From contig JASHSR010000170.1 of NCBI GenBank assembly GCA_030038645.1, positions 1 through 9,082 of the forward strand: a stretch of 9,082 nt of DNA. The letters are read 5' to 3'. This document shows positions 1-6,185 of the stretch, in pieces; position 1 is the stretch's first letter, and each line of letters begins with the position of its first letter. Under the pieces are notes generated by a model. That model saw only the letters and a list, made by a program, of their open reading frames with translations. It was not told the DNA's origin and did no database searches. The position numbers and the translations under genes are program-made. This DNA comes from Gammaproteobacteria bacterium. GTDB lineage: Bacteria > Pseudomonadota > Gammaproteobacteria > Steroidobacterales > Steroidobacteraceae.

Positions 1-16
1 ACAAGGTCACGCACCG

Positions 17-217
17 ATGAACAAAAGCCGATTGGTGCTCACCGTCTACTCGCGCACCTACAAGGCGGCGAACGACGACGCGTCGAGCAGTGCGGTCCAC
101 TCGAAGCCAAAAGAACTCAACGACGCCGAAGGGCGGACGGGCAGCGGGTGGGATCCCTTCGAAGTCTGGCGAACTCGTATCCGGCTCAGCCTGAAGCACG
201 ATCCGCTCGAGCGTTGA
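17..217 (+). CDS. small hypothetical protein, 66 aa
   Basis: I do not recognise a family. An ATG is preceded by AAGG about ten bases upstream, close to the left edge of the window. The product has a polar, low-complexity first half and a compact basic, aromatic end (WDPFEVWRTRIRLSL, about residues 45-59) that looks more like real protein than chance translation. There is no signal peptide, membrane segment or cysteine. It ends 26 bp before the stop codon of the convergent DUF218 gene. Whatever lies upstream is outside the window, so it could be the last gene of an operon. Short length and lack of a known family keep confidence moderate; it could be a spurious frame. Confidence 0.4.
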   Translation: MNKSRLVLTVYSRTYKAANDDASSSAVHSKPKELNDAEGRTGSGWDPFEVWRTRIRLSLKHDPLER

Positions 218-243
218 AGCGTTGAGGGGCGCACCGGCGCCGC

Positions 244-903
244 TCAGCCGAGCGGGTGGCGCAGGATGTCGAGCAGCAGCTTCTGATACTCCTCGATGGC
301 GATGCGCACGCCGTTGCGGGTGTGCCACCAGGTGTTCGGGTCGAAGCTCGAATAGTGCGAGTACCACACGATGGCGTGTATCGAGGTGCCTCGCAGGGCA
401 CGGCGCAGCACGCGACGCGTGCGCCGGGAGTGGTCGGAGGTGCTCACGAACACGAGGGTGTGATACCGCCTCTCCCGGCACCAGGGCGGCAGCACCTTTC
501 CTTCGTCGTGGGTTCCGGCGACCGGACCGGGGATCCGCTCCACGGATGTGATGCCGAGTGCGAGGAGCTCCCTGGCGGCCGTTGCCGTCGAGTCGTCGTA
601 GGGAATACCGCGCTTCGCGAACTCACGCGCGGCGAACGTTTGCGGCCTCACGAAGAGGGCCACTCGCGTCGCGACGCCTTCGTGGACGAGGTCGGCCGCC
701 TCGAGCACCCCCGAGCCGTCCGCGTCGTTCGCGATCACGATCACGTCGGCCTTGGCGATGCGATCGTGAGCGACGAGCGCCCAGCCTGCCGCCCGCAGCG
801 CGGCGTCGCGAGTGCCCGGTATCGCGGCCGCCGCGGCGAGAGCGACGAGCACCCCGAGCAGAGCGAGCCTCGAGCGACGGAGCATCAGTGAGCGACCCCG
901 CAT
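244..903 (-). CDS. membrane-anchored DUF218/YdcF-like protein
   Basis: Probable DUF218 (YdcF/SanA/ElyC-like) protein, 219 aa. Members are envelope-associated Rossmann-like proteins, some needed for peptidoglycan or lipid-carrier metabolism; the reaction is not settled. Residues 11-29 form one hydrophobic N-terminal segment after basic residues (signal anchor or signal peptide). The domain begins at ADVIVIAND (52-60), where the family usually has a D-x-I-V-V-L strand. It continues with an amphipathic helix and strand (68-84), STATAARELL (105-114, the usual ST.xNA helix) and VFVSTSDHSRRTRR (151-164, the conserved 'lVTs..H..R' motif with H158 and R160). The open frame extends upstream to 1059, but that part is antisense to the glycosyltransferase and arginine-rich, so I start at ATG 903. 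ATG 885 (213 aa) is an alternative, and both have weak Shine-Dalgarno sequences. It lies 53 bp behind the glycosyltransferase, probably in one operon. Confidence 0.7.
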   Translation of the reverse strand: MRGRSLMLRRSRLALLGVLVALAAAAAIPGTRDAALRAAGWALVAHDRIAKADVIVIANDADGSGVLEAADLVHEGVATRVALFVRPQTFAAREFAKRGIPYDDSTATAARELLALGITSVERIPGPVAGTHDEGKVLPPWCRERRYHTLVFVSTSDHSRRTRRVLRRALRGTSIHAIVWYSHYSSFDPNTWWHTRNGVRIAIEEYQKLLLDILRHPLG

Positions 904-956
904 GAGCGAACGGCTGCACTCGCGCGGACGGCGGCGGCTCGGGGGAGCATCGGCGC

Positions 957-2054
957 TCACGCTCCTTCGTTGCGGCCGGCGCGCCAGGTCAAGCGCGCCG
1001 TCGCGAGATAGTTCCACAGCAAGCCGACGAGGATCCCGGCTGCGGCGGAGAGTGCCCATTCAGCCTTCTGCGCGAACGCGTAGGCGGCAATCCCGATGTT
1101 GGCGAGCGCGCCGAGGCTGCAGACGGCGTAGAAGCTCGCAAGGCCGCGCAGGAGCCCTAATCCGTGCAGGCGCCGGTCGCGGTAGGTGAGCAGATTGTTG
1201 AGGAAGAAGTTCGACGTCATCGCGGCTCCCGCCGCGGTGGCCTGAGCGAGCGTGAACGGCGCTCCGGCCGCGAGATAGAGCAGGCTCAGGACGGCGTAGT
1301 GCGTGATGACGCCCGAGCCGCCGACGACGGCGAAGAGCAGCAGCCGGGGAGCGATGACGCCGCCGAGGCGCTTGTCGGCGATGAGCATCAGATACTCCCA
1401 GACGACGAGCGAATCGAGCTTGCTCTCGCCGCGGGAGCGGCGCCCGAAGGCGTAGGGCACCTCGACGTACCGCAGGGGACGGCGCGCGGAGGCGAACAGG
1501 TCGAGCAGTACCTTGTAGCCGTAGCCGGAGAGCCTTCGGGCCGCCTCGCGCACGACGGAGCTTCTCACCACGAAGTAGCCGCTCATCGGGTCGCGGAGCT
1601 CGGCGGGGACGAGCCCCCGCGCGAGGCGGCCCGCGAGGCGGCTCATGAGCGCCCGGCGGCGCCCCCATCCGTCCGTGCTGCCCCCCTCGACGTAGCGGCT
1701 GCCGATCGCGAGGTCGAGGTCGCGCGAGCGGAGCTCGCCGATGAGAGCGGGAAGGATCGTTTCGTCGTGCTGCAGATCCCCGTCCATGACGGCGAGCAGG
1801 GGCGCCGAGGAGCTGAGCGCGCCCTCCACGACGGCGCTCGAGAGCCCTCGCCGGCCGATCCGCTGGATGCAGCGTACGCGGCGGTCCCGCTGCGCGAGCT
1901 CCCGCACCACTTCGGCGGTGCCGTCGGGCGAGTCGTCATCGACGAAGATCAGCTCCCAGTCCTCGGCGGCGAGGCTCCGCGCGAGGCGCGCGTGCAGCTC
2001 GAGGACGTTCTCGGCCTCCGAGAAGGTCGGCACGACGACCGAGATCTCAGGCAT
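957..2054 (-). CDS. polyprenyl-phosphate glycosyltransferase (GT2, DPM1-like) fused to GtrA domain
   Basis: A 365-aa two-domain membrane protein. Residues 1-230 are a GT2 domain of the dolichol-phosphate mannosyltransferase type, which moves a sugar from a nucleotide sugar to a polyprenyl phosphate on the inner face of the cytoplasmic membrane. Visible motifs are ISVVVPTFSEAENV (4-17), VDDDSPDGT (38-46, nucleotide binding), DGDLQHDE (91-98, the metal-binding DxD), GSRYVEGG (118-125) and RRSRGESKL (205-213). Residues 236-357 are a GtrA-like domain with about four membrane segments and the family signatures SNFFLNNLLTYR (281-292) and WNYLATARLTW (347-357). GtrA domains are thought to help flip or anchor the lipid-linked sugar. 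This fusion order is known from bacterial and archaeal DPM synthases. The ATG overlaps the end of a short RES-toxin remnant by 8 nt and has only a weak Shine-Dalgarno sequence, so translation may be coupled to the remnant. The sugar cannot be told from the sequence. Confidence 0.9.
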   Translation of the reverse strand: MPEISVVVPTFSEAENVLELHARLARSLAAEDWELIFVDDDSPDGTAEVVRELAQRDRRVRCIQRIGRRGLSSAVVEGALSSSAPLLAVMDGDLQHDETILPALIGELRSRDLDLAIGSRYVEGGSTDGWGRRRALMSRLAGRLARGLVPAELRDPMSGYFVVRSSVVREAARRLSGYGYKVLLDLFASARRPLRYVEVPYAFGRRSRGESKLDSLVVWEYLMLIADKRLGGVIAPRLLLFAVVGGSGVITHYAVLSLLYLAAGAPFTLAQATAAGAAMTSNFFLNNLLTYRDRRLHGLGLLRGLASFYAVCSLGALANIGIAAYAFAQKAEWALSAAAGILVGLLWNYLATARLTWRAGRNEGA

Positions 2055-2154
2055 GTCTCGCGTGCACCCGCCGGCGCGCCGGCTCTGCGCTCTCGGGAAT
2101 GAGCCTGTGCGTATCGTTGCGGCGGACGAGGGAGGTGACGGGCAGCGCTGTCAC
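2047..2154 (-). pseudogene. RES-domain toxin, N-terminal remnant
   Basis: A 35-codon frame starting with GTG at 2154. It overlaps the TGA of the antitoxin remnant by four bases (GTGA), the coupled arrangement typical of Xre-RES operons. Its residues 4-20 (LPVTSLVRRNDTHRLIP) match the usual beginning of RES toxins, in which a THRLIPS segment comes just before the first RES strands. Family members then continue for more than 120 residues with the Arg, Glu and Ser residues that carry out NAD+ degradation. Here the likeness stops after Pro20, and the frame ends 7 nt inside the glycosyltransferase gene. Only the first tenth of the toxin survives, so it cannot be active. The assignment rests on recalled family features and on the operon order. 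Confidence 0.6.
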
Positions 2155-2305
2155 AGGCCGCCCCGGCGGGCGTCGAGCAAGCGCCTCACCGTCTGCATCG
2201 CGGGCAGGCCGCCTTTCAGCAGATAGGCGAGCGGGGTGGCTCCGCCGAAGATCCGGTTCGTGTTGGGAAGACGTACCGCGTGGCGGGATAGGCGAAGCCG
2301 GCCAT
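2151..2305 (-). pseudogene. Xre/MbcA/ParS-type antitoxin remnant, internal deletion and frame change
   Basis: An ATG at 2305 with a strong Shine-Dalgarno sequence (AGGAG, 5-nt spacing) opens a frame MAGFAYPATRYVFP that reaches a stop at 2216. The conserved antitoxin C-terminus lies in a different frame, from about 2253 to the TGA at 2151: TNRIFGGATPLAYLLKGG followed by LPAMQTVRRLLDARRGGL. This matches the end of the MbcA/ParS/Xre toxin-binding domain (DUF2384), where an N-x-x-[LF]-x-G-x-x-P motif precedes a Gly- and Leu-rich helix pair ending at the stop codon. An intact antitoxin is about 130-160 aa; here about 50 codons remain, with the start and the end joined out of frame. The helix-turn-helix part is missing. 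The order antitoxin then toxin, with a GTGA overlap, fits an Xre-RES operon. In intact systems the antitoxin neutralises the NAD+-degrading RES toxin and represses its own promoter. Confidence 0.6.
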
Positions 2306-2315
2306 GGTTTCTCCT

Positions 2316-2344
2316 GTTCAGGGGATTATAGGTACACGTTCAGG
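2316..2344 (-). repeat. paired GTTCAGG sites around the -10 box, possible antitoxin operator
   Basis: The plus strand carries GTTCAGG at 2316-2322 and again at 2338-2344, in the same orientation and 22 bp apart, about two turns of the helix. They bracket the TATAAT box. The first copy is part of the near-palindrome CCTGTTCAGG (2313-2322). Xre-type antitoxins repress their own promoters by binding paired sites near the -10 box, so this placement suggests an operator. The repeats are seen; the role is inferred. With the antitoxin destroyed, the site may be unused or bound by a related antitoxin elsewhere. Confidence 0.35.
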
Positions 2345-2353
2345 AGGGCGCAA
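2325..2353 (-). promoter_or_regulatory. sigma70-type promoter of the toxin-antitoxin remnant and probably of the glycosyltransferase operon
   Basis: On the minus strand a perfect -10 box TATAAT (2330-2325) lies 17 bp after TTGCGC (2353-2348, three of six -35 positions). The expected transcript start is near 2318, about a dozen bases before the antitoxin ATG at 2305. The Shine-Dalgarno AGGAG sits at 2315-2311. No better promoter is seen between here and the glycosyltransferase start at 2054, so this one may now drive the glycosyltransferase and DUF218 genes. Confidence 0.5.
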
Positions 2354-2456
2354 CGAGACTCCTGCGGTGAGGCTCTCGCAATATGGTCCGAATAGCGACG
2401 GGTCTACAGCCCGGGTACGCTAGGCCGCACCGGTAGATCTCCCCGAAGGTCTCGCC

Positions 2457-4166
2457 ATGAGCGAACCCCGCGCCGTGCTTGGGCCTCTTTCGATCGCGCT
2501 GTGGCTCTCGGTGGCCTGCGGGAGCCTCGTCGCCTGTGGCGGCGGCTCCTCCGGGAGCGGCGCGTCCAGCTCCTCCGGACAGAGCTCGTCGCAGAGCTCG
2601 AGTGGGAGCCAGAGCTCGAGCGGATCTCAGAGCTCCGGTGGGACGCAGCCCACGAGCCGCACCAACGTGCTGACCTACAAGAACGACGTGATGCGCACGG
2701 GGCAGAATCTCACGGAGTCGGTGCTTACCCCCTCGAACGTCAACTCCGCGACGTTCGGACTGCTCCGCAATCTGATGGTGGACGGCAAGGTCGACGCCGA
2801 GCCGCTGTATCTCTCCCAGCTTTCCATCTCGGGGACCGCTCACAACGTCGTGTTCGTCGCGACGGAGAACGACTCCGTGTACGCCTTCGATGCGGATACC
2901 GGCGCGACGCTGTGGCACGTCTCGCTCACGGCCTCCGGGGAGACACCGAGCGATGATCACTCGTGTAGCCAAATCTCCCCGCAGATCGGTGTCACGTCGA
3001 CGCCGGTCATCGACCCAAGCGCCGGCGCTCACGGGACGATGTTCGTCGTCGCGATGACGAAGGACGCCTCCTCGAACTATCACCAGCGCCTGCATGCGCT
3101 CGATGTCACGACGGGGGCGGAGCTACCAGGCAGCCCGGTCGAGGTCACTGCGACATACGAATCGACCAGCTTCGATCCCGGCCAATATGCGGAGCGAGCA
3201 GCGCTGCTGCTCGAGAACGGCACGATCTACACCACCTTCACCTCCCACTGCGATGACGGCCCCTACGGCGGATGGGTCGTCGCCTACAGCGAGAGCGCGC
3301 TCGCCCAGACGGGAGTCCTCAACGTCGCCCCGGGCGCGAGCGGCTCGGGATACGCGAACCAGGGCCCCGCGATCTGGATGAGCGGCGGGGGGGCTGCGGC
3401 CGATGCGAATGGGAACGTCTATGTGCTGACGGGAAACGGCATGTTCGACACGACGCTCAACGCCCAAGGATTCCCGAACGGCGGGGACTACGGCAACTCA
3501 TTCGTGAAGATCTCCTCCTCGGGCGGTGCGCTCTCGGTCGCCGATTACTTCACGATGTCGAACGAGACCACGGAGTCGCAGAACGACATGGACCTCGGCT
3601 CGGGCGGCGTGATGCTGCTGCCCGATCTCACCGATTCGACCGGAACCGTGCGGCACCTCGCAGTCGGGGCAGGCAAGGACGGCAATCTCTACGTCGTCAA
3701 TCGCGACTCGATGGGCGAGTTCAACGCATCGAGCAACAACATTTGGCAGGAGCTCGACGGCGTGCTGGGCAGCGGTATTTGGTCAACGCCGGCGTACTTC
3801 AACGGCACGGTCTACTACGGTCCGCAAGGCGGCTCTCTGCTCGCGTTCTCCGTGACGAACGCACGGCTCTCGAGCGCGCCGACCTCCCAGACCTCGACTC
3901 AATTCGAGTATCCCGGCACGTTCCCCGTCGTCTCGGCGAACGGCACCTCGAACGCGATCGTCTGGGCCTACGAGAACGCCGGCACGGCCGTACTGCACGC
4001 CTACGACGCAACGAATCTCGCGACCGAGCTCTACAACAGCAACCAGGCGGCGAATGGCCGGGATCAATTCGGCGCGGGCAACAAGTTCATCGCCCCGGCC
4101 GTCGCCGACGGCAAGGTGTTCGTCGCGAGCGCCAACAGCGTCGCCGTGTTCGGGCTGCTGCCGTGA
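2457..4166 (+). CDS. secreted lipoprotein with PQQ-like beta-propeller
   Basis: A 569-aa exported protein. Residues 1-26 are a lipoprotein signal peptide ending in the lipobox LVAC (24-27), so Cys27 should be acylated. Residues 28-65 are a Ser/Gly/Gln linker. From residue 70 the sequence has the features of a PQQ-type or quinoprotein-like propeller: NVLTYKNDVMRTGQN (70-84), NVVFVATENDSVYAFDADTG (130-149), RLHALDVTTG (211-220), NGNVYVLTGNGMF (318-330), DGNLYVVNRDSMGEF (408-422) and GIWSTPAYFNGTVYYG (440-455). No quinone-binding or catalytic residue can be assigned, so a structural or binding role is as likely as an enzyme. A GAAGG lies seven bases before the ATG. No clear promoter is visible in the 150 bp upstream. 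Its last 103 bp are antisense to the end of the propeller gene on the other strand. Confidence 0.85.
   Translation: MSEPRAVLGPLSIALWLSVACGSLVACGGGSSGSGASSSSGQSSSQSSSGSQSSSGSQSSGGTQPTSRTNVLTYKNDVMRTGQNLTESVLTPSNVNSATFGLLRNLMVDGKVDAEPLYLSQLSISGTAHNVVFVATENDSVYAFDADTGATLWHVSLTASGETPSDDHSCSQISPQIGVTSTPVIDPSAGAHGTMFVVAMTKDASSNYHQRLHALDVTTGAELPGSPVEVTATYESTSFDPGQYAERAALLLENGTIYTTFTSHCDDGPYGGWVVAYSESALAQTGVLNVAPGASGSGYANQGPAIWMSGGGAAADANGNVYVLTGNGMFDTTLNAQGFPNGGDYGNSFVKISSSGGALSVADYFTMSNETTESQNDMDLGSGGVMLLPDLTDSTGTVRHLAVGAGKDGNLYVVNRDSMGEFNASSNNIWQELDGVLGSGIWSTPAYFNGTVYYGPQGGSLLAFSVTNARLSSAPTSQTSTQFEYPGTFPVVSANGTSNAIVWAYENAGTAVLHAYDATNLATELYNSNQAANGRDQFGAGNKFIAPAVADGKVFVASANSVAVFGLLP
2592..2645 (+). 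repeat. three 18-bp units coding the serine linker
   Basis: Three imperfect 18-bp units, each starting CAGAGCTC, encode QSSSGS, QSSSGS and QSSGGT (residues 46-63) in the linker between the lipidated Cys and the propeller. The array is in frame, so slippage would change linker length without breaking the gene. Confidence 0.6.
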
Positions 4167-4813
4167 GGCGCCGCGGAGCCGCGCTTGGGCCGGCGGACGG
4201 CTCTCACCTTCCCGCTGCCTCCTCCTCCGCAGAAGAATCGATCGCCGCCATCGGACTCGAGCCCGGACACCCCGACTCCAGGGGGCATCTCGAGTCTTTC
4301 GAGAACCTCACCCGTTTCCGGGTCGACTCGCCTGAGCTCGCTCTCCTCGCCCTCCCAGGTAGCGTGCCAGAGCTCTGCTTCCACCCAGGTAACGCCGGTG
4401 ACGAAGCGGTTGGACTCGATGGTGCGAAGAATCGCTCCGGTCTCGGGGTCGATCTGATGGATCTTCCGGCCCCGATGCTGCCCCACCCAGAGCGTCCCTT
4501 CGGCCCACGCGAGCCCGGAGTCGCCGCCGCCGCCCGGCGCGGGGATCGTCGCGAGGACGCGGCCGGTCGTCGGGTCGATCTTCTGGATGCGATCCCCGGC
4601 GATCTGGAACAGGTGCCGGCCGTCGAAGGCCGTTCCAGCCTGCGCCGCGACATCGATCGAGCACAGCGTCTCGCCGCTCGCCGGATCGATGGCTCTCAGC
4701 TGGGCTCCCGTCGCGATCCAGACTCGCCGGCCGTCGAACGTCACTCCATTCACGCGGTCGACGCCCGGAAAGGGCCCATATTCACGGAGTATCTCGGCCG
4801 GTGATCGTTTCAT
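4064..4813 (-). CDS. cytoplasmic beta-propeller protein (YVTN/glutamine-cyclotransferase-like repeats)
   Basis: A 249-aa protein without a signal peptide. It has four evenly spaced propeller signatures, IDPASG (42-47), IDPTTG (79-84), IDPETG (121-126) and VDPETG (163-168), at a spacing of 37-42 residues. Each is followed by a strand and preceded by aromatic pairs such as RVWIATG, HLFQIAG, TLWVGQH and ELWHATW. This is the blade pattern of PQQ/YVTN-like propellers and of the glutamine cyclotransferase fold; no catalytic residues can be named. A Gly-rich and basic stretch (FFCGGGGSGKVRAVRRPKR, 193-211) looks like the natural end. The last 34 residues (216-249) come from sequence antisense to the lipoprotein gene and may be a run-on after loss of an earlier stop. 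An AGGA lies eight bases before the ATG, inside the end of the upstream regulator gene. Only 9 bp separate the two, so they are surely co-transcribed. Confidence 0.75.
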   Translation of the reverse strand: MKRSPAEILREYGPFPGVDRVNGVTFDGRRVWIATGAQLRAIDPASGETLCSIDVAAQAGTAFDGRHLFQIAGDRIQKIDPTTGRVLATIPAPGGGGDSGLAWAEGTLWVGQHRGRKIHQIDPETGAILRTIESNRFVTGVTWVEAELWHATWEGEESELRRVDPETGEVLERLEMPPGVGVSGLESDGGDRFFCGGGGSGKVRAVRRPKRGSAAPHGSSPNTATLLALATNTLPSATAGAMNLLPAPN

Positions 4814-4822
4814 GGTGGCATC

Positions 4823-6043
4823 CTAGCCGCTCGGCAGCGGAGCGGGGAGTAACAAGGTCGTCGTGAATCCCGGCAGGGGTGGAGTCACCCAACGACGCGC
4901 GCGTCCGCGGCCGAACGGCTGGACCTTGCCGGCCGTCGCAAGCGAGTCGAGCGCCCGCTGCACGGTGCGCTGGCTTGCTCCAAGTGCGAGCGCCAGGGCC
5001 GAGCTCGACCAGGACTCACCGTCGGCGAGCAGCGCGAGCACGGCGGCATGCGTCTCCTCCACGGGCCGGGCCACTACGACGACCTCCCGTGCACCGCGAG
5101 GCACCAGCGCGAATCCTCGCTTCGTCGCGTTAACGCCGGCCAGCGTTCGAAGCACTCTCCGAAGCCGCCCGACCTCCACTCTCAACCTCGCGCGATACGA
5201 TTCATCGGCGAGCTTCGCCCGAAAGGCGCGTGCGACGAGCGTGCTTCTCGGCACATCCGCGGGCCACGCCTCACCGAGGGCGCGTGCGAGGGCGAACAAC
5301 ACCGGGCGCCGAGCGAGCGAGACGACCGTGCGTGCGTGGCGCACGGCATAGCGGCAAGCGTCGACGACAAGGGCTCTCGACGCAAATAACGCTTCGACCT
5401 CCTCGAGCAGGAGGAGGCGCGGCTCGCCGCGCCCAATCAGGCGCGCGGCGGGTGTATGGAGAGCCCGTGAGGCGGCTTCGACCTCTGCGGTGAGCGCGGG
5501 AATCCCTGCGTGGCGCGCGAAGCGCTCGGCGCGAGCGAGAGCGGCGCGCGCAGTTTTCGTCTGCAGGCGTCGTATCGCGATCCCCGCGACCACCAGCTCG
5601 TGGGCGGTCCGCAACGCGGGAGGAAAGGGCGAGGGGTCGAGCCCGGCGAGCGTCCGCTCGGCCTCGTCGAGGCGCCCGATCAGTAGGAGGCGGCGAACCG
5701 CGAGATTCCGCGCATGCGCGGCGTTCACCCGGTCGCCGTGCCTTTCGAGTGTCGCCCGCGCCGCATCGAGCGCCTTGGCGGGCCAACCGAGGTCACGTGA
5801 AACGAGCGCAATCTCGGCCTCGGCGACGAGGCACCTCGCACGCGCGGCCGCGTCTTGCGGACCGAAGGTCCGCGCCGCGCTTCGTAGGAGCACCTTCGCC
5901 CGAGGGAAGTCGCCGAGCTGCGCCATCGCGATGCCACGAAGCGCGAGAGCGGGGGCATCGTCCCGCAGCGCGATCCGCTTCAGTGCGCCAAGCGGGTCAC
6001 CTCCCGCCAGCGCGCGCGCCGCGGCCGTGATCAGCGAGTCCAC
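4823..6043 (-). CDS. TPR-like / winged-helix transcriptional regulator
   Basis: A 406-aa, arginine- and alanine-rich protein. Residues 1-200 are a run of helices with TPR-like pairs (for example 30-60, 65-100, 105-135 and 145-180), a likely protein- or ligand-sensing part. Residues 260-316 resemble the effector half of an OmpR/BTAD winged helix: SYRARLRVEVGRLRRVLR (282-299) followed by NATKRGFALVP (305-315), like the usual 'vsRLRkkL ... TvrGvGYrl'. Residues 330-386 form a second helix-turn-helix of MarR/IclR style, with LALGASQRTVQRALDSLATA (352-371) and a basic wing (377-384). It starts with GTG at 6043, behind a weak GCGGGA; no ATG lies upstream in frame before the divergent gene. It leads an operon with the propeller gene and faces the DUF899 gene across a 142-bp gap containing an inverted repeat, so it probably controls both directions. 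The inducer is unknown. Confidence 0.75.
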   Translation of the reverse strand: MDSLITAAARALAGGDPLGALKRIALRDDAPALALRGIAMAQLGDFPRAKVLLRSAARTFGPQDAAARARCLVAEAEIALVSRDLGWPAKALDAARATLERHGDRVNAAHARNLAVRRLLLIGRLDEAERTLAGLDPSPFPPALRTAHELVVAGIAIRRLQTKTARAALARAERFARHAGIPALTAEVEAASRALHTPAARLIGRGEPRLLLLEEVEALFASRALVVDACRYAVRHARTVVSLARRPVLFALARALGEAWPADVPRSTLVARAFRAKLADESYRARLRVEVGRLRRVLRTLAGVNATKRGFALVPRGAREVVVVARPVEETHAAVLALLADGESWSSSALALALGASQRTVQRALDSLATAGKVQPFGRGRARRWVTPPLPGFTTTLLLPAPLPSG

Positions 6044-6071
6044 CGGAATCCCGCCACACTTGTCACTCCCA

Positions 6072-6133
6072 CCGTTCGATGAACCGGGCCTAGCCTATTT
6101 TACGTCCATCGACTCACACGTCGTATCGAACGG
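6072..6133. promoter_or_regulatory. perfect 9-bp inverted repeat in the divergent intergenic region, probable operator
   Basis: CCGTTCGAT (6072-6080) and its exact reverse complement ATCGAACGG (6125-6133) lie 44 bp apart. Their centres are 53 bp apart, very close to five helical turns, so two bound proteins would face the same side of the DNA. Between them is the only A+T-rich patch of the gap (TATTTTA, 6096-6102), where promoter elements of either direction could lie; the minus strand reads TAAAAT there. The neighbouring regulator is the obvious candidate to bind. The repeat is seen; binding is inferred. Confidence 0.45.
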
Positions 6134-6153
6134 CGGTCGAGCAGCGGTCGAGC
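6133..6153 (+). repeat. tandem GCGGTCGAGC repeat, 11-bp period
   Basis: GCGGTCGAGC occurs at 6133-6142 and 6144-6153, identical over 10 bp and about one helical turn apart. It abuts the right arm of the inverted repeat and lies 20-30 bp before the Shine-Dalgarno of the DUF899 gene. It could be a second set of regulator half-sites or part of the 5' leader of that transcript. Confidence 0.4.
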
Positions 6154-6185
6154 GACGAATTGCACTTGGCTGAAGGAGAATCGCG

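Noticed and set aside
228..241. GGCGC-ACCG-GCGCC hairpin between the convergent genes as a terminator
   Set aside because: The stem is five base pairs and no T-run follows on either strand; such hairpins are frequent by chance at this base composition.
904..1059. N-terminal extension of the DUF218 protein
   Set aside because: These 52 codons overlap the glycosyltransferase, are arginine-rich and precede the natural membrane anchor; the start at 903 fits better.
1164..2102. Long plus-strand open frame opposite the glycosyltransferase
   Set aside because: It is the complement of a gene with clear GT2 and GtrA motifs; its translation is charged, low-complexity and lacks domains.
2340..3095. 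Minus-strand open frame opposite the lipoprotein start
   Set aside because: It is antisense to the signal peptide and first blades, arginine-rich, and has no recognisable motif.
3272..4804. 510-codon plus-strand open frame
   Set aside because: It runs out of frame through the lipoprotein gene and then antisense to the propeller gene; the product is mostly arginine, a common shadow in GC-rich DNA.
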